From Hyphomicrobiales bacterium (GTDB lineage Bacteria; Pseudomonadota; Alphaproteobacteria; Rhizobiales; Rhizobiaceae), in the NCBI GenBank assembly GCA_900468535.1, contig UBTY01000022.1, positions 20,851-84,850 of the forward strand: a DNA stretch of 64,000 nt. The letters are read 5' to 3'. A model generated the notes under the pieces. The model was not told the DNA's origin. It ran no database searches and saw only the letters and a list, made by a program, of their open reading frames with translations. Below are positions 1 to 8,161 of this stretch, in pieces (position 1 is the stretch's first letter; each line of letters opens with the position of its first letter). The position numbers and the translations under genes were made by a program.

Positions 1-79
1 TGCCCGCCGCCGGCCAATTCGGTTGGCGTTGGGGTCGCCGGTTCGAATCTTTTCAGAGCTTGGGAAGTCTTGAGCTAAC

Positions 80-541
80 TCACACTTGGTCCGACCAGGG
101 ATCGTCCTGGAGTTCGACTCCGTCCTGCAGACTATGCAAAATATCGATCAGCCGGGGAGCCAGCTCCCGGATTTCGGTCAGGTGAATGGCCGTCAGCCGC
201 TTGAGCGCTGCCTCGGCCTTTGTGGTAAGCGCAAGGGTCTGCCGACGCTTGTCGCCAGGATCGGTGTTGCGAGACACATATCCGGCGGCCACCAGACGGC
301 CGACGAGTTCGGTTGCAGAATGCGGGGCGATTAGCAGCCGTTCGGCAAGGAGGCCGACAGACATCACCCCTTCACCGCGATAACCCTTGATGGCCAGCAG
401 CGCCTGGTGCTGCTGTGCCGGCAACCCTTCCTCGTGAGCTGCCGAGGCGCTGAATTCCATGAACCGGCGCAGCGTATAGCGCAGGTTGGACAGTGCCTCG
501 TAATCGGCATCCGTCAGATCTTCTACTGGCTTCTTGGCCAT
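80..541 (-). CDS. MarR family transcriptional regulator (first of tandem pair)
   Basis: About 153 residues, the usual MarR length. The N-terminal dimerisation helix (LRYTLRRFMEFS, about residues 20-31) is followed by a winged helix-turn-helix around residues 45-110 (SVGLLAERLLIAPHSATELV, then a wing with DPGDKRR). I chose the ATG at 541 because an AGGGG lies about six bases upstream; a TTG three bases earlier is possible. It is the second gene of a two-gene operon, 36 bp after its paralogue, and shares LRY-x-xR-(K/R)F, HQ-x-LLAIKG and EIRELAP blocks with it, so the pair looks like a tandem duplication. The regulated gene is unknown; the operator at 1049-1065 is the obvious candidate. Confidence 0.88.
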   Translation of the reverse strand: MAKKPVEDLTDADYEALSNLRYTLRRFMEFSASAAHEEGLPAQQHQALLAIKGYRGEGVMSVGLLAERLLIAPHSATELVGRLVAAGYVSRNTDPGDKRRQTLALTTKAEAALKRLTAIHLTEIRELAPRLIDILHSLQDGVELQDDPWSDQV

Positions 542-577
542 CAATCCCCTGCCGTCATTCGCCTGCCATCCGCAAGA

Positions 578-1018
578 TCATTGCATCCATGCCGCCATCT
601 CCATCCGCCGGTGGTCCTGCAGCGCGCGCAGCGCTTGCATCAACTCCGGCGCCATTTCCCGGATCTCGTAAAGATGGGCAGGCGTCAACCGACGCAATAG
701 CTCTTCCGCCCGATCTGTCAATCGAACAACGATGCGGTTCTTCGGCTTGGCGATGATCGTCAGAAAGCCTCGGGCTTTCAATGCTTCCGCCAGTTCCATG
801 GCTGCATCGGGCGCTAGGAACAGCTTTTCCGCCAAGCTGGAGACACTGATCTCGCCTCCGGTGCCAAACCCCTTGATCGCAAGAAGTGTCTGATGTTCGG
901 CAGGCGAAAGGCCGAGGCGGCTGGCCGCGTCGGCGCTGAACTGACGGAATTTTCGGATCCGATATCTCAGATTGGCAAGCGCTTCGAATTCGATCTCTGA
1001 CAGGCTTTCCTTGGTCAT
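578..1018 (-). CDS. MarR family transcriptional regulator (second of tandem pair)
   Basis: 146 residues; winged-helix MarR fold with the same LRYRIRKFRQFSADAA start and AEHQTLLAIKG motif as its neighbour. The recognition region (SVSSLAEKLFLAPDAAMELAEAL) matches the family, but the wing lacks the usual acidic D-x-R-D-x-R pattern and reads AKPKNRIVV. The ATG at 1018 has AGGAG about nine bases upstream. It is the promoter-proximal gene of the pair and diverges from the ClC transporter gene; the shared 86-bp intergenic space holds a palindrome at 1049-1065, which suggests control of itself and the transporter. Ligand unknown. Confidence 0.87.
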   Translation of the reverse strand: MTKESLSEIEFEALANLRYRIRKFRQFSADAASRLGLSPAEHQTLLAIKGFGTGGEISVSSLAEKLFLAPDAAMELAEALKARGFLTIIAKPKNRIVVRLTDRAEELLRRLTPAHLYEIREMAPELMQALRALQDHRRMEMAAWMQ

Positions 1019-1048
1019 CGGGATGCTCCTGAACGCACGACTTGCTTT

Positions 1049-1065
1049 ATATCGGAATACGATAT
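1049..1065. promoter_or_regulatory. Palindromic operator ATATCG-N5-CGATAT, probable MarR site (site A)
   Basis: ATATCG, GAATA, CGATAT: a perfect 6+6 inverted repeat with a 5-bp spacer, extended by one more pair (T at 1048, A at 1066). It lies between the divergent marR pair (start 1018) and the ClC gene (start 1105). It has the same 17-bp geometry as the ten ATATCA-N5-TGATAT sites further along, with the innermost base of each half changed from A/T to G/C. Binding by a MarR protein is inferred. Confidence 0.65.
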
Positions 1066-1104
1066 ATTTCGCGCTTCATTGTCAGCCTGTCAACCGGATC
1101 ACCA

Positions 1105-2913
1105 ATGCCCTCACACAACAGCAAACGGCCACATGATTTCATGGGCGGCCTGTCCCGGCGAGAAGCCGGAGATTTCACCACCGACAAGCGCGTCATTGCC
1201 CTGATCGGCATGGCGGTGATTGTCGGCACCGGCGGTGCCTTCGCCGCCTGGGTGCTGGTCAGCCTCATTTCCCTGGTCACCAACGTCGTGTGGTTCGGCC
1301 GCTTCAGCATCCATGCCGTGTCACTGGCAGAGGCGCCGCGTTCGCTCTGGATGGTCGTCGTCCCGGTTCTCGGTGGCCTCGTCATCGGCCTGATGGCGCG
1401 CTTTGGCTCCGAGAAGATCAGAGGCCATGGCATTCCGGAAGCGATCGAGGCGATCCTGATCGGCGGTAGCCGCATGTCACCGAAGGTCGCGATCCTGAAG
1501 CCGGTCTCCTCGGCAATCTCGATTGGAACCGGCGGCCCCTTCGGCGCGGAAGGCCCGATCATCATGACCGGCGGGGCGATCGGTTCGCTGTTTGCCCAAT
1601 GCTTTCACCTGAGTTCGGCCGAGCGCAAGACGCTGCTCGTCGCCGGCGCAGCAGCGGGGATGACTGCGATCTTCGGATCGCCGATCGCTGCCATCATGCT
1701 CGCCGTCGAGCTCTTGCTGTTTGAATGGAAGCCGCGCAGCTTCATCCCGGTTGCGGTTGCCGCCTGCGTGTCGATCTGCTGGCGCCCGTTCCTGTTCGAA
1801 TCCGGACCGCTGTTTCCGAAGCAGTTCCACATGGATCTCCCCTGGTGGGGCATCCTGCTCTGCGCCGGCATGGGCATCCTCGCCGGTCTGCAGTCGGGCA
1901 TCCTGACGACGCTGCTCTACAAGATCGAGGATCTCTTTGAGGCGCTGCCGGTTCATTGGATGTGGTGCCCGGCGCTGGGTGGTCTCATCATCGGCCTCGG
2001 CGGCCTGATCGAACCGCGTGTCCTTGGTGTCGGCTACGATATCATTGATGGGCTGCTGAACAGCAAAATGCTGCCGCAGGCAGTGCTGACGATCCTGCTC
2101 GTCAAGGCAGCGATTTGGCTCGTGGCGCTCTCGTCTGGCACTTCAGGTGGCGTGCTGGCACCGCTGCTGATTTTCGGCGGCGCGCTCGGCTGGCTTGTCG
2201 GCCTTGTCCTGCCCGGCGATCCCGGTTTCTGGGCCCTGCTCGGCATGGCGGCGATGATGGGCGGCACGATGCGTGCACCGCTGACCGGCACCTTCTTCGC
2301 CGTCGAGCTGACCGGCGATGTCCAGGCCCTGCTGCCGCTTCTGGCTGCGACGGTCGCAGCCTACGCAGTGACGGTTCTTCTGCTGCGCCGCTCGATCCTG
2401 ACCGAGAAGATTGCCCGCCGTGGCCAGCACATAACCCGTGAATATGGCATCGATCCCTTCGAATTCTCCCGAGCCCGCGACATCATGATCGCGAAGGTCG
2501 ACAGCTTGCGGGCCGACATGACAGTTGCCGATGCGATCGGCCATTTCGCGACGCAGGAGAAAACCCACCGCGTCTATCCGGTTGTTGATACCCTCGGCGT
2601 CATCAAGGGGCTGGTCTCGCGCGGTGACGTGCTGCGTTGGCAGCAGGAGAGCGCGCAACTCGACCAGCCACTCGCCGATCTTGTCTCCGACGCCTCACTG
2701 CCGCTCGCCCATCCCGATGACACCGTTGGCTATGTCGCGGATTTGATGCTGGCGACGGATGCCGGCCGTATTCCGATCGTTGATCCCGACAGCAGCCAGC
2801 TTGTCGGCCTGGTCGCCCGGAAAGACCTTCTGCGGCTGCGTCACTCCCTAAGAGCGAGCGAAACGGACCGTCAGCCATATTTCGGGCGTTCCGCTGGTTC
2901 GGTGAACGGTTGA
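1105..2913 (+). CDS. ClC-type chloride channel or H+/Cl- exchanger with C-terminal CBS pair
   Basis: 602 residues: about ten to twelve membrane segments of the voltage-gated ClC family, then two CBS domains (roughly residues 455-510 and 535-590). The selectivity and gating segments are visible: GTGGPFGAEGPI near residue 140 with the gating glutamate of the G-x-EGP motif, GSPIAA, and GTSGGVLAPLL. The open frame extends to 1042, but that start would cover the operator, so I use the ATG at 1105. ClC exchangers move chloride against protons across the inner membrane and in enterobacteria support acid resistance; whether this one is a channel or exchanger cannot be told from sequence alone. It is transcribed divergently from two marR genes. 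Confidence 0.92.
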   Translation: MPSHNSKRPHDFMGGLSRREAGDFTTDKRVIALIGMAVIVGTGGAFAAWVLVSLISLVTNVVWFGRFSIHAVSLAEAPRSLWMVVVPVLGGLVIGLMARFGSEKIRGHGIPEAIEAILIGGSRMSPKVAILKPVSSAISIGTGGPFGAEGPIIMTGGAIGSLFAQCFHLSSAERKTLLVAGAAAGMTAIFGSPIAAIMLAVELLLFEWKPRSFIPVAVAACVSICWRPFLFESGPLFPKQFHMDLPWWGILLCAGMGILAGLQSGILTTLLYKIEDLFEALPVHWMWCPALGGLIIGLGGLIEPRVLGVGYDIIDGLLNSKMLPQAVLTILLVKAAIWLVALSSGTSGGVLAPLLIFGGALGWLVGLVLPGDPGFWALLGMAAMMGGTMRAPLTGTFFAVELTGDVQALLPLLAATVAAYAVTVLLLRRSILTEKIARRGQHITREYGIDPFEFSRARDIMIAKVDSLRADMTVADAIGHFATQEKTHRVYPVVDTLGVIKGLVSRGDVLRWQQESAQLDQPLADLVSDASLPLAHPDDTVGYVADLMLATDAGRIPIVDPDSSQLVGLVARKDLLRLRHSLRASETDRQPYFGRSAGSVNG

Positions 2914-2941
2914 TCCACAAAGGTAGCGGTCTTTCGTCGTT

Positions 2942-2973
2942 GCCGGGCGCTAGTATCGAAGCTGGCGCCCGGC
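2942..2973. terminator. GC-rich hairpin after the ClC gene, possible terminator
   Basis: A 9-bp perfect stem (GCCGGGCGC with GCGCCCGGC) and a 14-base loop, 28 bases after the ClC stop codon. No T-run follows, so intrinsic termination is uncertain. Confidence 0.4.
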
Positions 2974-3196
2974 CGAAATCGGGCCGGGATAGGGATGATT
3001 GCCATGCCCCCGCGCGACGATGTCCTTCCTGCATTACGGAAACTGTCGGCAAATTAGAAAAATAATTTAGCGCAATCGAAGAAGGCGAAAACGAATAACC
3101 TATTAAAAAACTAGATTTCATCGAATTTTATGTCGCGTTCCGATGCTTCCGGTGGCCAGTCCCTTCGCCGCCCCATCTGAAACGAGGAGGAATTCG

Positions 3197-4543
3197 GTGA
3201 CAAGACAAATCCGACTAGGCGCGTTTCTGCCAGGTGGTGGCCAGCACATCGCCTCATGGAGGCATCCAGACCAGCCCGTCGACGGCGCAACGAACCTGCA
3301 GTTTCATATCAAGCTCGCCCAGGAAGCCGAGCGCGGCCTTTTCGACGCCTATTTCCTTGCCGATGGGCTCGCGGTCGCTTTCGGTGGTGGTATCGAAGGC
3401 GGAAACGCAAGGGTCGTGGGGTTTGAACCGGTCACGCTTTTTTCAGCGCTTGCGCCCTTTACCACGCATCTCGGTTTCATCGCCACGGCGTCGACGACCT
3501 ACGAAGAGCCCTATTCGGTGGCGCGCAAGTTTGCGTCGCTCGATCTGATCTCCGAAGGCAGGGCCGGGTGGAACGTCGTTACAACGGCGACTGAAGCGGC
3601 CGCACGCAATTTCAATCTGGACCAGCAGCTTCCGCACGCAGCGCGCTATCGTCGCGCAGCCGAACATGTTGCTGTCGTCAAGAAACTTTGGGAAAGTTTC
3701 GAGGATGATGCTTTCCTTCGCGATCGGGAAAGTGGCGTTTACTTCGATGTCAGCAAGGTTCATCGCACCAACCACCGCGGTGAGCATTTCAAGGTCGAAG
3801 GGCCACTGAATGTCAGCCGGTCGGCGCAGGGCCATCCTGTCATCGTGCAGGCGGGCCAATCCGATGACGGCCGCGATCTCGCGGCAGCCACCGCCGAGGT
3901 CATCTTCACCGCGCACCAGAAGCTTGAAACCGCGCAAGAATTCTACCGCGATATCAAGGCACGCGCTCGTGCCCATGGTCGTGATCCATCCCACGTTCTG
4001 GTCATGCCCGGCGTCTCTCCCTTCATTGGCAGTACCGAGGCTGAAGCCCGCGAGAAATACGAACGCCTGACCAGTCTGATCGTCGAGGAAGATGGTCTTG
4101 CGCTGATCAATACGCTCAGCGGCGGCGAACTCGATCTTTCCGGCGTCGACCTTGATGGACCCTTGCCGCCGGCGCCGCCAACCGAAGGCATGAAAAGCCG
4201 CCAGGACCTGATCCGCCGCATTGCCGACGAGAACAATTTTTCGATCCGCCAGCTCTATCAATGGATCGCGTCTGCAAGGGGACACTACACGATCGTCGGC
4301 TCGGCCGTGCAGATTGCCGACACGCTCCAGGAATGGTTCGAAAACGAAGCGGCGGACGGCTTCAACATTTTGCCGCCCTGGCTGCCGACAGGTCTGACCG
4401 ACTTCGTCGATCTCGTCATCCCGGAACTTCAGCGACGAGGTCTCTTCCGCACCGCTTATGAGGGCAAGACACTCCGCGACAATCTCGGGCTTCCTTTCCC
4501 GCGCACCCGCTGGGAAAGCACCCATTCTGAAGCCGCAGAATAG
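3197..4543 (+). CDS. FMN-dependent monooxygenase, NtaA/SnaA/DszA (SoxA) family
   Basis: 448 residues, the normal length of the NtaA/SnaA/DszA luciferase-like flavin monooxygenases. Family signatures are the start RLGAFLPGGGQHIASWRHP, the ADG-L block, the TTYEEPYSVARKFASLD segment and SEGRAGWNVVTT. These enzymes use FMNH2 from a separate reductase to oxidise substrates such as nitrilotriacetate or organosulfur compounds. I chose the GTG at 3197, which follows GAGGAGG, over the in-frame ATG at 3143. It heads an operon with an SsuCAB-like importer (26 bp to the permease), so a sulfonate, sulfone or similar sulfur source is the best guess; no flavin reductase gene is adjacent. Confidence 0.9.
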   Translation: MTRQIRLGAFLPGGGQHIASWRHPDQPVDGATNLQFHIKLAQEAERGLFDAYFLADGLAVAFGGGIEGGNARVVGFEPVTLFSALAPFTTHLGFIATASTTYEEPYSVARKFASLDLISEGRAGWNVVTTATEAAARNFNLDQQLPHAARYRRAAEHVAVVKKLWESFEDDAFLRDRESGVYFDVSKVHRTNHRGEHFKVEGPLNVSRSAQGHPVIVQAGQSDDGRDLAAATAEVIFTAHQKLETAQEFYRDIKARARAHGRDPSHVLVMPGVSPFIGSTEAEAREKYERLTSLIVEEDGLALINTLSGGELDLSGVDLDGPLPPAPPTEGMKSRQDLIRRIADENNFSIRQLYQWIASARGHYTIVGSAVQIADTLQEWFENEAADGFNILPPWLPTGLTDFVDLVIPELQRRGLFRTAYEGKTLRDNLGLPFPRTRWESTHSEAAE

Positions 4544-4569
4544 CCGTCATCCAACAAGGAGACATCGAC

Positions 4570-5415
4570 ATGGCAGTCAACGATGAACAGCAGGCCGTAC
4601 TGCACGACTTTCAGGGCGTGTCGTTCTGGAAAGAGGGCGCAGGCAAAGAGCTCCTGTCGCTCGCTGGCAACGTCTTTTCACGCTGGGGGCTGCTGATTGT
4701 GTTCGCTGTCTTCTGGCAGGTGGCACCGACACTCGGCTGGACGAACAAGGCCGTGCTGCCGCCGTTCAGTGTCATCGTCCAGGCGCTCTGGAATGGGATT
4801 ACTGTCGGTACATTCTCCAACGATATCTTGATCAGTCTTCAGCGTGCAGGCATCGCGTTTGGCGGGGCCATCATCGTCGGCATACCGCTTGGTTTGTTCA
4901 TGGGCCAGATTCGCATCATTGAACGCGCGCTCGATCCTATCCTGCAGCTTTTCCGCCAGACGTCTGCGCTCGCCCTCTATCCGGTCTTCATCTTGCTGCT
5001 CGGTCTCGGAGAGGCGTCAAAGATCTTCGTAATTTTCTGGGCAACGCTCTTTCCGATCCTTCTTGCGACCATCGGCGGGGTCAAGCAGGTCGACCCCAAG
5101 CTCCTGGAAATGGCCCGCGTCTATGGCGCCAACAGCCTGACGATCTTTCGCCGTGTCGTACTGCCAGCGGCTCTCCCCCAGATCTTTGTCGGTCTGCGGC
5201 TTTCCGCGACGACTGCACTTCTGTTGCTGATTGCCGCCGAGATGATTGGCGCGAACTCCGGCGTCGGCTTCCAGGTCATGAACGCACAGTACAATTTCCA
5301 GATCCCGATGATGCTTGCCGCAATCCTGCTTCTGGCGCTGCTTGGGCTGTCTGCAAACTTCCTTCTCGAACGCCTGCAAGCCAGGCTTTGCCGGTGGTCT
5401 CAGGTCAAGAACTAA
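4570..5415 (+). CDS. ABC transporter permease, SsuC/TauC type
   Basis: 281 residues with about six membrane segments and the BPD_transp_1 EAA loop (EMARVYGANSLTIFRRVVLPAALP, about residues 180-203). A cytoplasmic N-terminal stretch of about 35 residues precedes the first segment. AAGGAG lies upstream of the ATG at 4570. It is the second gene of the monooxygenase-importer operon and forms the inner-membrane channel for the binding protein and ATPase encoded downstream. Substrate by family: sulfonates, taurine or nitrate-like anions; the neighbouring monooxygenase favours an organosulfur compound. Confidence 0.9.
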   Translation: MAVNDEQQAVLHDFQGVSFWKEGAGKELLSLAGNVFSRWGLLIVFAVFWQVAPTLGWTNKAVLPPFSVIVQALWNGITVGTFSNDILISLQRAGIAFGGAIIVGIPLGLFMGQIRIIERALDPILQLFRQTSALALYPVFILLLGLGEASKIFVIFWATLFPILLATIGGVKQVDPKLLEMARVYGANSLTIFRRVVLPAALPQIFVGLRLSATTALLLLIAAEMIGANSGVGFQVMNAQYNFQIPMMLAAILLLALLGLSANFLLERLQARLCRWSQVKN

Positions 5416-5474
5416 CACCCATGCTGTCTCAGTGCTCATGAGAGTACCGACCAACTAAACTTCAGGAGATTGAT

Positions 5475-6479
5475 ATGCATATTCTGCGTCGTTCGGGCGG
5501 TCGTGCCCTTGCGCTTTCAGCTGGCCTCTTCCTTGCTGCTTCCGCCCAGTTCGCTGTCGCTGCCGAACCAGAACCGGTCACGATCCGTTTCCTCGCCAGC
5601 CAGGGCGGCCTTGCCGCCCACGAACTGGCCGACGCGCTCGGTTACTTCAAAGATACCGGCATTACACTGAAAGATGTCGGCTATGCCCAAGGCGGCCCGG
5701 CATCGCTCTTCGCGCTCGCCTCCGGCGACGTTGAACTTGGAAGCGCTGCGACGGCGGCCGTCTTGAATTCTGTTGCTAGCGGTAACGACTTCGTCGCCGC
5801 TTACGCTTCGAACGGGATCAACAAGACGACCGAGAGCATCTTTTATACGCTTGAGGGCAGCCCGATCCACTCGATCAAGGATCTTGCCGGCAAGACGATC
5901 GCCGTCAACACGCTGGGCGCACATCTGGATTACACGATCCGTGAGGCGCTTCATTCGGTCGGTTTGCCGGAAAATGCGGCAAAGCTCGTCGTTGTGCCTG
6001 GCCCACAGCTTGAACAGGTCCTGCGTTCGAAACAGGTCGATATTTCTGCCTTTGGCTACTGGCAGAAGACCTTCGAGGGAGCCGCCCTCAAGAATGGTCC
6101 GCTGCAGAAGGTTTTCGGTGACACCGATGTTCTTGGCGAGATCGCTGGCGGTTTTGTGGTCCTGCGTCGTGATTGGATCAAGGAACATCCCGAAGCTGCC
6201 AAGACCTTCGTCGAAAAGTCCGAGGCCGCACTCGAATATGCCCGCCTCCATCCCGAGGAAACCAAGGCAGTCATTGCCAAGGTGCTCGCGTCGCGCGGCG
6301 AAAACGCCGACATCGCTCAGTATTTCACGGGGTACGGTGTGCGCGAGGGCGGCAAGGCCGTAACCCGCGACCTGCAGTTCTGGATCGATATCCTTGCCCG
6401 CGGCGGTGTCCTGCAACCGGGCCAGCTGAAAGCGGAGGATATTCTCTACAATCCTGCCAATTTCGCGGTCGCCAACTGA
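5475..6479 (+). CDS. ABC transporter periplasmic substrate-binding protein, SsuA-like
   Basis: 334 residues. A Sec signal peptide (basic MHILRRSGGR, hydrophobic core, cleavage near AVAA, about residue 29) is followed by an NMT1/SsuA-type periplasmic binding fold (VTIRFLASQGGLAAHELADALGYFKDTGI, SGDVELGSAATAAV, LAGKTIAVNTLGAHLDY). AGGAG precedes the ATG. It delivers the substrate to the permease encoded 59 bp upstream and the ATPase encoded 10 bp downstream. The specificity is not readable from motifs. Confidence 0.9.
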   Translation: MHILRRSGGRALALSAGLFLAASAQFAVAAEPEPVTIRFLASQGGLAAHELADALGYFKDTGITLKDVGYAQGGPASLFALASGDVELGSAATAAVLNSVASGNDFVAAYASNGINKTTESIFYTLEGSPIHSIKDLAGKTIAVNTLGAHLDYTIREALHSVGLPENAAKLVVVPGPQLEQVLRSKQVDISAFGYWQKTFEGAALKNGPLQKVFGDTDVLGEIAGGFVVLRRDWIKEHPEAAKTFVEKSEAALEYARLHPEETKAVIAKVLASRGENADIAQYFTGYGVREGGKAVTRDLQFWIDILARGGVLQPGQLKAEDILYNPANFAVAN

Positions 6480-6489
6480 GGTGAGGAAC

Positions 6490-7260
6490 ATGAGCGTTGC
6501 TGAACCGGTAACACGTGGCGAAGTCACGATCCGAAACCTTTCCAAATCATATACGCTGAGGGGCCGCCGTCTCGACGTTCTCCAGGGTGTCAGCAATCAG
6601 ATCCGCGCTGGAGAAAGCCTTGCAATCGTCGGCGCATCAGGCTCCGGCAAGACCACGCTGCTGCGTGTGCTTGCCGGCCTGGAAGAGGCCGACCGCGGAG
6701 ACGTGCTGATCGACAGCAGTCCGGTTCGAGGAGTTGGTGGTGACCGGGCCGTCATCTTCCAGGAGCCGCGGCTGCTACCCTGGCTAAGCGTGCTCGACAA
6801 TGTTGCCTTTCCGCTTGAAAATCGCCGTCTTCGCAAGTCCGAGGCTAAAGTGATCGCCAGACACTACGTCAAATTGGTTGGCCTTGCGGACTTTGCGGAT
6901 GCATTCCCATCGCAGCTTTCGGGCGGCATGGCGCAACGTGTCGGCATTGCCCGGGCGCTCGCCGTCAAGCCGGAGATATTGCTGCTCGACGAGCCATTCG
7001 GCGCACTCGACGCAATGACCAAGATCACGATGCAGGAAGAGCTGGCACGCATCTGGCGCGAGGAAAGAGTGACGATGGTCCTCGTCACGCATGACCTTGA
7101 AGAGGCTGTCTATCTGGCAGATCGGGTTCTGATCCTTCCTAAGGAAAAAGGCGGTCGAACACGCGAGATCGAAGTCAACCTTCCAAGACCCCGCAATCGC
7201 AGCGAGCCGGGCTTTGTGCGACTGCGCGAGCAGCTTCTCAATGAATTTGGCTTGCATTGA
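6490..7260 (+). CDS. ABC transporter ATP-binding protein, SsuB/TauB type
   Basis: 256 residues. Walker A is GASGSGKTT (about residues 46-54), the signature is LSGGMAQRVGIARAL, Walker B is EILLLDEPFGALD, and the switch histidine is in LVTHDLEEAV. The frame opens with a GTG at 6481, but the ATG at 6490 sits after GAGGTGAGG and is preferred. Last gene of the monooxygenase-permease-binding protein-ATPase operon; it energises uptake from the cytoplasmic face. Confidence 0.92.
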   Translation: MSVAEPVTRGEVTIRNLSKSYTLRGRRLDVLQGVSNQIRAGESLAIVGASGSGKTTLLRVLAGLEEADRGDVLIDSSPVRGVGGDRAVIFQEPRLLPWLSVLDNVAFPLENRRLRKSEAKVIARHYVKLVGLADFADAFPSQLSGGMAQRVGIARALAVKPEILLLDEPFGALDAMTKITMQEELARIWREERVTMVLVTHDLEEAVYLADRVLILPKEKGGRTREIEVNLPRPRNRSEPGFVRLREQLLNEFGLH

Positions 7261-7481
7261 GGACGCTTCGGCAGGTGTAGCCCTACACTGGACCGCGGCG
7301 CAGCCATTGCACGATAGATGTCCAAGCGCGTGCTCAATTTGAAAGCACGTGCTCGGTCGCCCGTCGCGCGAGATGCTATTTTAAAAGGCGACCCCCTTCA
7401 CCGGCTAGCTTGGGCGAGGCGGTTTCCGTAATAATTTCAATCGTCCGTTTGCCTGGCACAAATACTGCATCCCTTGTGATT

Positions 7482-7529
7482 GTCGCCACGGGCGACTGAC
7501 ATAGCGTCCAACGGCGGACGCTTCATAGC
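7482..7529 (+). promoter_or_regulatory. Nitrate operon leader: ANTAR-target-like tandem hairpins
   Basis: Two hairpins precede a terminator in the 5' leader of the nitrate reductase operon. The second (7504-7521) is a perfect 6-bp stem with the six-base loop AACGGC, having A at loop position 1 and G at position 4, the hallmark of RNAs bound by ANTAR antiterminators such as NasT or NasR. The first (7482-7496) is GTCGC/GCGAC with a five-base loop and fits the rule less well. Nitrate- and nitrite-assimilation leaders of many proteobacteria are controlled this way. No nasT gene lies in this window, so the protein would act from elsewhere. Confidence 0.65.
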
Positions 7530-7595
7530 AAAGCTGCTGATCTGAAACCGGCGCCTCATTCGGGGCGGCTGATTTTTGATCAGCAGCTTTTTTGT
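7530..7595 (+). terminator. Leader terminator of the nitrate reductase operon (attenuator)
   Basis: A 13-bp stem (AAAGCTGCTGATC at 7530-7542 with GATCAGCAGCTTT at 7578-7590) encloses a 35-base loop and runs into a T-tract. It lies 80 bases before the first gene of the nitrate operon, where it would block transcription unless an antiterminator acts; it follows the ANTAR-like hairpin by eight bases. Confidence 0.75.
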
Positions 7596-7675
7596 TTTTG
7601 GCCCCTTAGCGCGGGCCCGCGGAGATGGCGACGAATGCTGGTTGGGAATGCAAAAGGCGCGAGAGGAATGTCACG

Positions 7676-8161
7676 ATGAAGGAGCCTTTGACGACCTTTG
7701 ACTTCGAGAGTGATTTCGCAGGCAGCCTGCGCTGCATACCCATGGCGGTGCGGTTCAAGCTGGATCTTTGCGGCATCAAGTTGTCGCTGCGGCAGTGGAG
7801 CCGTTTTGGTGAGCAGGAACGCCGGTGGCTGCTTGAGCAGCCGACTACTTCGCCCACCGAAGTGGCGCTCTACCGCACAACGCTCACCGAGTTTATCGCG
7901 AGATGTACCGGCGAGCCGGCCAAGTCGATTGATGCCGCCGAGGAAGTGGCATGGGCGGTAGCCAATGAGGTGCCAGAGGCTGTGACAATCCAGGCGACTT
8001 CAAGAGGTGTGATGCCACCGACAGCCGACCAGTGGTGCAAACTGACCGACCTCCAGCGCTTCGCCCTCCTCAAGTTGACACGACCGGGGCACGACAATGA
8101 GAACTTCGTCCCGGCGATGCTTGAGTTCGGGATCCTGTCAGAGCTGGAGGATGTGCTGTGA
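7676..8161 (+). CDS. Nitrate reductase associated protein (TIGR02664/PF09655 type)
   Basis: 161 residues. The sequence (FDFESDFAGSLRCIPMAVRFKLDLCGIKLSL near the start, WCKLTDLQRFALLKLTRPGHDNENFVPAMLEF near the end) matches my memory of the conserved nitrate reductase associated family, whose exact biochemical role is not known. I chose the ATG at 7676 over one at 7625 because AGAGGA lies eight bases upstream. Its stop overlaps the GTG start of the nitrate reductase by four bases (GTGA), which shows translational coupling and supports a role in assembly or function of the reductase. Confidence 0.8.
   Translation: MKEPLTTFDFESDFAGSLRCIPMAVRFKLDLCGIKLSLRQWSRFGEQERRWLLEQPTTSPTEVALYRTTLTEFIARCTGEPAKSIDAAEEVAWAVANEVPEAVTIQATSRGVMPPTADQWCKLTDLQRFALLKLTRPGHDNENFVPAMLEFGILSELEDVL

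Noticed and set aside
1..60. tRNA-like T-arm sequence at the left edge
   Set aside because: GGTTCGAATC is present but the flanking five bases do not pair and no acceptor or anticodon arm can be drawn.
1042..1104. Upstream extension of the ClC gene
   Set aside because: It would translate across the operator palindrome and adds no conserved residues; the ATG at 1105 gives a normal N-terminus.
5517..6596. 359-residue open frame on the minus strand
   Set aside because: Antisense to the SsuA-like binding protein, which has a signal peptide and family motifs.
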